From Methylocystis hirsuta (GTDB taxonomy: Bacteria; Pseudomonadota; Alphaproteobacteria; Rhizobiales; Beijerinckiaceae), in assembly GCF_003722355.1 (NCBI RefSeq), contig NZ_QWDD01000001.1, positions 2,843,001 through 2,907,000 on the forward strand: DNA of 64,000 nucleotides, written 5' to 3'. Made by a program: the position numbers and the translations under genes. Shown piece by piece: positions 57,751 to 64,000 of the stretch. The first letter of the stretch is position 1, and each line of letters opens with the position of its first letter. The notes under the pieces were generated by a model. That model was not told the DNA's origin. It ran no database searches and saw only the letters and a list, made by a program, of their open reading frames with translations.

Positions 57751-58043
57751 CAGAAAACGCGCACCATGCTCTTCGTCACCCGATCCTTGAGCGCGGGGGC
57801 CAGCGCCTCTCGGGTCGTCAGATCAATTTTTCGCGAAAACAGTATGCGGAGCAATGTCTCCAACTCAAAGAACGACGTCAGGCCCAGCGCGCCCTCACGG
57901 AAATCCGCAACGAAATCAATATCGCTATCAGCCGTCTCGCGCTCGTCAAGGACGGAGCCGAACACGAACAGCCCTTCGACTCCGAGCGAAGAAAGATCGG
58001 GAGCCTTTGACTTGAGACGCGTTCGAAGTTCTTTTCGCTGCAT
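57750..58043 (-). CDS. MntA-like minimal nucleotidyltransferase antitoxin
   Basis: 97 residues from ATG 58041-58043; a longer frame to 58082 is rejected. The nucleotidyltransferase signature GSVLDERETADSDIDFVADF (GS-x10-DxD type) and a later ELETLLRILFSRKIDLTT with the third acidic residue are present. First gene of the pair with hepT; it probably adenylylates HepT. Confidence 0.88.
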   Translation of the reverse strand: MQRKELRTRLKSKAPDLSSLGVEGLFVFGSVLDERETADSDIDFVADFREGALGLTSFFELETLLRILFSRKIDLTTREALAPALKDRVTKSMVRVF

Positions 58044-58100
58044 TGCCCCATAAGAATAGCACGGCGGCGCGCGCCCGACCATTCCACCGTCTGCGCCGCG

Positions 58101-60629
58101 TCAGGGCATATGCGCCTTGACCGTCTCGATCAGCTGTTTGATCGAGAACGGCTTCGCCAGAAAACCAAAATCGCCTTCGGGAAGGTTTTTGGCGAAGGCC
58201 TCTTCAGCATAGCCGGAAACGAAGATCACCTTCGCCGCGACGCCGCGCTTGCGCAGTTCGGCGAACATCGCGGGACCATCCATCTCCGGCATCACCACGT
58301 CGGAGACGATGAGATCGATCTTGCCGTCGACGCGCTCGACGACCTCGAGCGCCTCCATGCCCGTCGCCGCTTCGAGCACCGTGAATCCGCGCGAATTTAA
58401 AGCTCGCGCGCCGATCGAGCGCACGGCGTCCTCGTCTTCGACGAGGAGAACCACGCCCTGTCCCGTGTAGTCCGCAGCGATCTTGGGCGTATCGGCCTTC
58501 TGCGACGTCTCCTTCTCCTCCGGCGCGTAGCGCGGCAAGAAAATGCGGAACACCGCGCCCCGCCCGACCTCGCTGTCGACGAAAATGAAGCCGCCCGACT
58601 GCTTGACGATGCCGAAGACCGTCGAAAGGCCAAGCCCCGTGCCTTTGCCGACCTCCTTCGTCGTGAAGAAGGGTTCGAAGATCTTTTCTTTCACATCGGC
58701 GGGAATGCCGCTGCCCGAGTCCTCGACCTCAACCAGCACATAATCCGCCGCCGGCAGCGCCGCCTCATTCAAGGCGGCGCATTCCGAAGCGGCGACATTG
58801 CGCGTGCGGATCTGCACCCGACCGCCCGACTCCAGCATGGCGTCGCGGGCGTTGACGACGAGATTGATGATCACCTGTTCGACCTGGGTGATGTCGGCCT
58901 TCACGAACCAGAGATCGCGACCCAGACGCAGTTCGAGCTCGTTCTTTTCGCCGACGACGCGGCGCAACAAATTCTGCACTTCGGAGAGCGCGTCGCCGAG
59001 CTGCAGGACTTGCGGGCGCAGCGTCTGCCGGCGAGAGAAGGCGAGCAGCTGCCGCGTTAGACCCGCCGCGCGATTGGCCGTTTCCTTGATCTGGCGGATA
59101 TCGCGGAAGGCGGGGTCGGTCGGTCGGTGGCTGGAGAGCAGCAGATCCGAATAGCCGATGATCGCCGTCAGCATATTGTTGAAGTCATGCGCGATGCCGC
59201 CGGCGAGCTGGCCGACCGCATTCATCTTCTGCGACTGCGCGAACTCCTCCTGCAGCTTGCGCTGCTCGGTCGTGTCGAGCGCATAGACCATCGCGCCTTT
59301 CTTGCCGGCGTCCTCGGCGGAAGAGACGAAGAAGCGCGCCGAACGGGTCGCCGCGCCGGCGGCGTCTTCCTCGAAGACGACATTGATCGGGCGCACTTCG
59401 CCCTTGCCTTCGATCGCATCTTCGATCGCTGCGCGCAGGGCGGCGCCGTCGCGTTCGCCCAGTCCTCTCAGCACCGACCATGGCGCCGCGGCTTGTCCCT
59501 GGCCCGACTTCAGCGCCTGCGGCAACAATTTCGCGAAAGCCGCGTTCGACGTCAGCACGCGGCCCTCGCCGTCGAGCGTCGCCATCGCCATCGGCGTCGA
59601 ATTGAAGAAGCGCGCGAAACGCACCTCCGCCGCGCGCAAATTCTCTTCCGGCTGCTCGCCGGAGGCGCGGTTGAGCACCAAGGTGCGCGAAGGGCCGGCT
59701 TCGCCGTCCTGGCCAAACGCGACCTGGTGCAGCAGCCTGACCGGCAGCGACCTGCCGTTGCGGCATCGCAGGTCGAGGTCGATCTGCTCGACGCGCACAT
59801 CGCCCGGCGCGCCCGAGATGGCGGCGAGAAGCGCCGCGCCGCTATGGGCGACGATGGAGGACAGCGTCGCGCCGCCAGATCCAACTTGCGTGAGATCGTA
59901 GCCCAGCCATCCGGCAAGCGTTCTGTTCATATAAGAGACGGCGCCGTCCGGACTCGCGGAAAAAAAGCCCGCCGGCGCGTGATCGAGAAAGTCGATCGCG
60001 TGCTGCAGCTCCTGGAAGACGTTCTCCTGCCGCTGTCGATCGGCGGTCACATCGGCCACCGCCCATAGACAGAACCGCCCGCTCGACGTCGTCGGCAGCG
60101 GCCGAACGCGAATTCGGTACCAGCCGACCGGCCCCTGCCCCGAGAGCGGCGGCGAAAGCCGCAGATCTTCGCTATGCGAAACGCCGCCGCGCGCCGCCTG
60201 GGCCAGTCGGTAGATCGCCTCTGAGACCTCGGGCGGCCCTGAGAACAGCCGCTCGACCAGCTGAACGCCGGAAGCGTCTTTCGCGTCGCACATCGCCGTA
60301 TAGGCTTCATTGGCGTAAACGATGCGCGCGTCGCCTCTGGTGACGAGCAGCCCTTCTCCGGAAGCGTCGGCGATGAGCTTCGTCACGTCGTTGCCCGCGA
60401 CTCGGCCGGAGAAGTGAATCAATCCGACCGCATAGGCGAAGAGAAAGAAGATTCCGGCGACGCCGAAAACCGCGAGCGCCAGAATGGTGACGCGCGGCGC
60501 GAGGTCCGAAGGCGTCAGGTAATAGGCGGCGACGCCCGCGACCAACGCGATGACGAGGGCGAGCGTCAATCCCACATTGGCGGGCCGCTCGCTGCGTCCC
60601 AAGTCGGACGCTTCGGTCCTGTCGCTCAT
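58101..60629 (-). CDS. cckA: hybrid histidine kinase CckA
   Basis: 842 residues. Two N-terminal transmembrane segments ([39 protein letters not shown]), PAS domains (about 75-480), histidine kinase core with [21 protein letters not shown] (phospho-His) and ATPase boxes ([22 protein letters not shown]), and a C-terminal receiver with [10 protein letters not shown]. CckA feeds phosphate through ChpT to CtrA, controlling cell cycle and motility in alphaproteobacteria. A CtrA half-site TTAACC lies 4 bases before its start codon region (60633-60638), and a full box lies further upstream. Confidence 0.95.
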   Translation of the reverse strand: MSDRTEASDLGRSERPANVGLTLALVIALVAGVAAYYLTPSDLAPRVTILALAVFGVAGIFFLFAYAVGLIHFSGRVAGNDVTKLIADASGEGLLVTRGDARIVYANEAYTAMCDAKDASGVQLVERLFSGPPEVSEAIYRLAQAARGGVSHSEDLRLSPPLSGQGPVGWYRIRVRPLPTTSSGRFCLWAVADVTADRQRQENVFQELQHAIDFLDHAPAGFFSASPDGAVSYMNRTLAGWLGYDLTQVGSGGATLSSIVAHSGAALLAAISGAPGDVRVEQIDLDLRCRNGRSLPVRLLHQVAFGQDGEAGPSRTLVLNRASGEQPEENLRAAEVRFARFFNSTPMAMATLDGEGRVLTSNAAFAKLLPQALKSGQGQAAAPWSVLRGLGERDGAALRAAIEDAIEGKGEVRPINVVFEEDAAGAATRSARFFVSSAEDAGKKGAMVYALDTTEQRKLQEEFAQSQKMNAVGQLAGGIAHDFNNMLTAIIGYSDLLLSSHRPTDPAFRDIRQIKETANRAAGLTRQLLAFSRRQTLRPQVLQLGDALSEVQNLLRRVVGEKNELELRLGRDLWFVKADITQVEQVIINLVVNARDAMLESGGRVQIRTRNVAASECAALNEAALPAADYVLVEVEDSGSGIPADVKEKIFEPFFTTKEVGKGTGLGLSTVFGIVKQSGGFIFVDSEVGRGAVFRIFLPRYAPEEKETSQKADTPKIAADYTGQGVVLLVEDEDAVRSIGARALNSRGFTVLEAATGMEALEVVERVDGKIDLIVSDVVMPEMDGPAMFAELRKRGVAAKVIFVSGYAEEAFAKNLPEGDFGFLAKPFSIKQLIETVKAHMP

Positions 60630-60790
60630 TTCTTAACCACCCGCGTCATATATCGCCGATCGCGACGGCCATGCTGACGCCGGCGCGCCGATTATTAGTC
60701 TGCCGACGCCTACAGAATCATCTAAAACAATGGCCGTGAACGCCAATAATAGCAACGCCGGACGTTGGAAGGGCGCTGATTAGCCAAACA

Positions 60791-60805
60791 TTAACCAATC
60801 ATTAA
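60791..60805 (+). promoter_or_regulatory. CtrA box between cckA and fliO
   Basis: Exact TTAA-N7-TTAA (TTAACCAATCATTAA), followed by CC, so both half-sites read TTAACC. It lies 77 bases before the fliO start and 162 bases before the cckA start on the other strand. CtrA controls flagellar and cckA-pathway genes in this class. Confidence 0.6.
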
Positions 60806-60881
60806 CCTTTTTTCGGCGCTTGCCAGGAAAGCTGTTAATTTGGCAAGGTTCACGCGCGTTCGAACGAGAGACTAGCCGTTC

Positions 60882-61730
60882 ATGCCCGATAAATTCACTC
60901 AACTGCTGCCGGCGCTTGGAGCGCTCGTTGCGTTCCTCGTCGCTGCGGTGCTCGTGCTTTATATTTACCGTCTGTTGTTCGGACGCCGCATCCGTTCGCC
61001 CGGCGGCCGCAATCGCGCGCGCCGGCTGGACGTCGTCGATGTCTATGACCTCGACCGCGAGCGCCAGCTCGTCATTGTGCGGCGCGACAACGTTGAACAT
61101 CTGCTCCTGATCGGCGGCCCCACCGACATCCTTGTCGAAGCGACGATCAGCCGGCTCGAAGGCGCTGTCAGCCGCGCGCCGGAGCAGCGCCCGGGACCGC
61201 CGGCGGCGGCGAACTGGCCGGCCGGCCCCTCGGCTCCGCCACGAGAGCTCGAAACGCCGTTGCCGAAACCCGCCGCGGCGGGCCCCGTCAATCTGCCGCC
61301 TGATCTCTTCGCGCCGGCGCCTCCGAGGCCTGCTGCGCCGCCGCCGCCAGCCGGACCAAGAGTTTCGAGTCCGGCCGCCCCGCAGCGCCCGGCTCCGCCC
61401 CGCTCGCCGACGCCGCCTTTCCTTGCCCGCGCTCAGCAGCGGCTGGCGCCGCGTCCGAAAGAGCCGCCGCCGCCAGAAGCTGCGACCCCGGCGACGCCTG
61501 CTCCGCCGCCCGCGGCTCCTCCGAGGCCGGCAGAACCGCCGCCGGCGCCAAGGCCCGCAGGGCCGCCGCCGGCCGCCGCCAGGCCTGCAGCGCCACCGCC
61601 TGCGCCGCCACCGCCGCCCAAGCCCGCGACGCCGCCGCCGCCGCCGGGGGCTCCGGCCGACGTGGATCCGCTGGACTCGCTTGAAGCGGAGATGGCGCGG
61701 CTGCTCGGCCGCTCGGATCAGAAGGAATGA
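60882..61730 (+). CDS. fliO: FliO/MopB-type flagellar biosynthesis protein
   Basis: 282 residues. One transmembrane helix (LGALVAFLVAAVLVLYIYRLLF) followed by the FliO domain (RLDVVDVYDLDRERQLVIVRR, HLLLIGGPTDILVEATI) that supports assembly of the flagellar export gate. The last about 170 residues are extremely Pro/Ala-rich and low in complexity, typical of Rhizobiales homologues. The CtrA box upstream supports a motility role. Confidence 0.82.
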   Translation: MPDKFTQLLPALGALVAFLVAAVLVLYIYRLLFGRRIRSPGGRNRARRLDVVDVYDLDRERQLVIVRRDNVEHLLLIGGPTDILVEATISRLEGAVSRAPEQRPGPPAAANWPAGPSAPPRELETPLPKPAAAGPVNLPPDLFAPAPPRPAAPPPPAGPRVSSPAAPQRPAPPRSPTPPFLARAQQRLAPRPKEPPPPEAATPATPAPPPAAPPRPAEPPPAPRPAGPPPAAARPAAPPPAPPPPPKPATPPPPPGAPADVDPLDSLEAEMARLLGRSDQKE

Positions 61731-61732
61731 AA

Positions 61733-61759
61733 AAGGGCGTCGCCAACGGCGACGCCCTT
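61733..61759 (-). terminator. terminator between fliO and dksA
   Basis: Perfect 12-pair stem AAGGGCGTCGCC / GGCGACGCCCTT with loop aac, followed on the minus strand by TTTTT. Works best for dksA, possibly for both convergent genes. Confidence 0.85.
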
Positions 61760-61784
61760 CACGTTTTCCCCAAAGGTTTCGGGC

Positions 61785-62201
61785 TCAATCGTCTCGATAG
61801 ACTTTTTCGCGCCGTTCGTGACGCTCCTGCGCCTCGATCGACAGCGTCGCGATTGGACGCGCGTCGAGGCGCTTGAGCGAGATCGGCTCCCCCGTTTCCT
61901 CGCAATAGCCGTAACTGCCGTCGTCGAGGCGCGTCAGCGCCGCGTCGATTTTGGCGATGAGCTTGCGCTGCCGGTCGCGCGCGCGCAGTTCGATGGCGCG
62001 ATCGGTCTCAGACGACGCGCGATCTGCCAGATCAGGATGGTTTTCGTTTTCATTCTGCAGAGTGGCCAGCGTTTCGCGACTCTCTTGCAGAATGTCCTCC
62101 TTCCAAGCCAGCAGTTTGCGCCGGAAATATTCGCGCTGCCGATCGCACATGAAGGGTTCGTCTTCGGAAGGCTTATACGTTTCTTCCAGATCCACCGCCA
62201 T
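61785..62201 (-). CDS. dksA: RNA polymerase-binding protein DksA
   Basis: 138 residues. Binds the secondary channel of RNA polymerase and acts with ppGpp. Coiled-coil part (about 20-95, with DRASSETDRAIELRARDRQRK) and the zinc-finger region YGYCEETGEPISLKRLDARP. Only the first Cys of the CxxC...CxxC finger remains (CEET, then SIEA), the low-zinc form common in alphaproteobacteria. The tail QERHERREKVY is typical. Confidence 0.94.
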   Translation of the reverse strand: MAVDLEETYKPSEDEPFMCDRQREYFRRKLLAWKEDILQESRETLATLQNENENHPDLADRASSETDRAIELRARDRQRKLIAKIDAALTRLDDGSYGYCEETGEPISLKRLDARPIATLSIEAQERHERREKVYRDD

Positions 62202-62282
62202 CTCGCGAATCCCTAATTGGCCTATAGGCGACGCCTATATAGCCGCGACGGGCGCCACATACAATCACTCCCCGCGCCGCCC

Positions 62283-63494
62283 TCACTCCATGGCTCTGCG
62301 CAGATTTTCGTCGATCTTGTCCAGGAAGCCCGTCGTCGACAGCCATTTCTGATTGCAGCCGACAAGCAGGGCCAGATCCTTGGTCATGAAGCCCGACTCG
62401 ACGGTCGCGACGCACACTTCCTCGAGCGTGCGGGCGAAGCGGGTCAGCTCGTCGTTCCCATCGAGCTTGCCGCGATGCCCGAGCGCGCGCGTCCAGGCGA
62501 AAATCGAGGCGATCGAGTTGGTCGAGGTCTCATGCCCCTTCTGGTGCTCGCGATAATGGCGCGTGACCGTGCCGTGAGCGGCTTCGGCCTCGACGGTCGT
62601 GCCGTCGGGCGTCATGAGCACGCTCGTCATCAGACCGAGCGAACCGAAGCCCTGCGCCACCGTGTCGGATTGGACGTCGCCGTCGTAATTCTTGCACGCC
62701 CAGATGTAGCCCCCCGACCATTTGAGCGCCGAGGCGACCATATCGTCGATCAGACGATGCTCGTAGGTGAGGCCGAGCGCCTGGAATTTCGATTTGAACT
62801 CGGCGTCGTAAATCTCCTGGAACAAATCTTTGAAACGGCCGTCATAGGCTTTCAGGATCGTGTTCTTGGTCGAGAGATACACCGGATATCTGCGTGTGAG
62901 CCCGTAGTTGAACGTGGCGCGCGCGAATTCGCTGATCGACTCGTCAAGATTGTACATCGCCAGCGCGACGCCGGAGCCGGGGAAGTTGAAGACTTCCTTC
63001 TCGATGACGTCGCCGTTGACGCCTTCGAATTTGATCGTCAGACGACCCTTGCCCGGCACTTGGAAGTCAGTGGCCTTATATTGATCGCCGAATGCATGGC
63101 GCCCGATGATGATCGGCTGCGTCCATCCTGGGACCAATCGCGGCACGTTTCTGCAGATGATCGGCTCGCGAAAGATGACGCCGCCCAAGATGTTGCGGAT
63201 GGTGCCGTTCGGCGATTTCCACATCTCCTTGAGATGGAATTCCTTCACCCGCGCTTCATCGGGCGTGATCGTCGCGCATTTCACGCCGACGCCATGCTTT
63301 TTGATGGCGTAAGCCGCGTCGATCGTCACCTGATCATTGGTGGCGTCGCGATTTTGAATCGAGAGATCGTAATAAAGGAGATCGACGTCGAGATAGGGCC
63401 GAATGAACTTTTCTTTGATGGAGGCCCAGATGATGCGGGTCATTTCGTCGCCGTCGAGTTCGACGACAGGGCTTGCAACCTTGATCTTCCGCAT
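62283..63494 (-). CDS. icd: NADP-dependent isocitrate dehydrogenase
   Basis: 403 residues, the eukaryote-like IDH type found in alphaproteobacteria. Oxidises isocitrate to 2-oxoglutarate. Seen: [33 protein letters not shown] (substrate Ser-x-Asn motif), [13 protein letters not shown], the metal-binding [18 protein letters not shown] and the NADP region [16 protein letters not shown]. In serine-cycle methanotrophs it feeds glutamate synthesis as well as the TCA cycle. Confidence 0.97.
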   Translation of the reverse strand: MRKIKVASPVVELDGDEMTRIIWASIKEKFIRPYLDVDLLYYDLSIQNRDATNDQVTIDAAYAIKKHGVGVKCATITPDEARVKEFHLKEMWKSPNGTIRNILGGVIFREPIICRNVPRLVPGWTQPIIIGRHAFGDQYKATDFQVPGKGRLTIKFEGVNGDVIEKEVFNFPGSGVALAMYNLDESISEFARATFNYGLTRRYPVYLSTKNTILKAYDGRFKDLFQEIYDAEFKSKFQALGLTYEHRLIDDMVASALKWSGGYIWACKNYDGDVQSDTVAQGFGSLGLMTSVLMTPDGTTVEAEAAHGTVTRHYREHQKGHETSTNSIASIFAWTRALGHRGKLDGNDELTRFARTLEEVCVATVESGFMTKDLALLVGCNQKWLSTTGFLDKIDENLRRAME

Positions 63495-63641
63495 GCGCCG
63501 GCTCCTCCTATGCCGCGCGCCTTATAGCGTCGGCTAGAGGCTTTGGGTAGCAATTGGGAGGCCTTTCTCTAAGCGCCGAAGCGCCCTTCCCCCCGCGCGC
63601 GTTCCGCCCTAATTTGCCGCCGCACGGGGCGAGGAGGCGAA

Positions 63642-64000
63642 TTGGTCGGGGCCGGAACGGATCGCAGCAAGACGGCCCTTTCCGGGGGGCCGGCGATCGT
63701 GCTCGTGCGTCCGCAGCTCGCCGTGAACATCGGCATGTGCGCACGCGCCATGGCCAACTTCGGGCTCTCCGATTTGCGCCTCGTCTCGCCGCGCGAAGGC
63801 TGGCCGCGCACCGGCGCCTATCGCAAGGGCGCCTATGCGGCGGCCGCCGGCGCCGTGCATCTCCTCGAAAGCGCGAAACTCTACGAGAGCGTCCGCGATG
63901 CGATCGAGGATCTCTCCTTCGTTTACGCCGCGACGGCGCGCGGACGCGGCCAGATGAAGCCGGTGCTGACGCCGGCCCAGGCGATGCCGGGCACGGCGGC
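63642..64000 (+). CDS. trmJ: tRNA (cytidine/uridine-2'-O-)-methyltransferase TrmJ, N-terminal part
   Basis: Begins at TTG 63642 with GAGGAGG 4 bases upstream and runs off the window end after about 119 codons. SPOUT (SpoU) methyltransferase: AIVLVRPQLAVNIGMCARAMANFGLSDLRLVSPREGWP, of which the NIGMCARAM segment is the SpoU motif 1 region, then YAAATARGRGQMKPV, typical of TrmJ, which methylates position 32 of tRNAs. Divergent from icd. Confidence 0.88.
   Translation, partial: MVGAGTDRSKTALSGGPAIVLVRPQLAVNIGMCARAMANFGLSDLRLVSPREGWPRTGAYRKGAYAAAAGAVHLLESAKLYESVRDAIEDLSFVYAATARGRGQMKPVLTPAQAMPGTA

Noticed and set aside
62217..63527. 436-codon plus-strand frame opposite icd
   Set aside because: Shadow of icd; the product has no domain and icd is certain.

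Overview
The window looks like chromosomal DNA from a type II (alphaproteobacterial) methanotroph of the Methylocystis/Methylosinus group. Reasons: GC-rich coding sequence; an intact particulate methane monooxygenase subunit C gene (pmoC) whose copper-ligand residues fall at D129, H133 and H146; an alphaproteobacterial CckA kinase next to an exact CtrA box; Omp25-like outer-membrane barrels; and several families of short palindromic intergenic repeats typical of Rhizobiales. The genus is an inference from protein style, not from a search.

Layout. 1-6.2 kb: tail of a membrane gene, hrpB helicase with a palindromic repeat inside its reading frame, a Tim44-like protein, and a Phd/VapC toxin-antitoxin pair. 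6.2-8.5 kb: thyA and folA, separated by two small coupled genes, then tRNA-Pro(CGG) and a strong two-tier stem-loop. 8.8-13.7 kb: accessory stretch (lipase of low GC, outer-membrane barrel, M15 peptidase, small exported or membrane proteins, long empty gaps). 13.7-18.7 kb: a six-gene group 3b-type NAD(P)-linked [NiFe] hydrogenase operon with a stand-alone cyclic-nucleotide-binding protein inside it. 19-23.5 kb: membrane proteins, the orphan pmoC (no pmoA or pmoB in the window), and ftsH. 23.5-28 kb: a PAS remnant, a LuxR/LuxI pair, a second outer-membrane barrel and a PAS_5 protein. 28-33.4 kb: rhomboid, CBS, patatin, folE-hisI, a NifU/IscU-like scaffold, an AT-rich orphan gene and a decayed piece of ruvC. 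33.4-43.8 kb: secreted beta-propeller protein, dicarboxylate symporter, ruvC-ruvA-(Uma2)-ruvB, persulfide dioxygenase-rhodanese with a peroxiredoxin, ybgC, alr, maf and infA. 43.9-50.7 kb: a DUF559 gene between inverted repeats, uvrB, a VapBC pair, an Atm1-type exporter and a LOG-family gene. 50.7-58 kb: cimA, cysS, CreA, a DUF2865 protein and a MntA/HepT pair. 58-64 kb: cckA, fliO, dksA, icd and the start of trmJ.

How the parts fit: most of the window is housekeeping (folate and thymidylate, branched-chain amino acids, tRNA charging, DNA repair, TCA cycle, stringent and cell-cycle control) interrupted by small cassettes. The metabolic features most specific to a methanotroph are the spare pmoC and the cytosolic hydrogenase, which would exchange electrons between H2 and the NAD(P) pool. 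Three toxin-antitoxin-type pairs, an Uma2 gene inside ruvCAB, a two-gene insert inside thyA-folA and a repeat-flanked DUF559 gene show how small units have moved into otherwise conserved neighbourhoods. No CRISPR array, rRNA, transposase, integrase or phage gene was seen.
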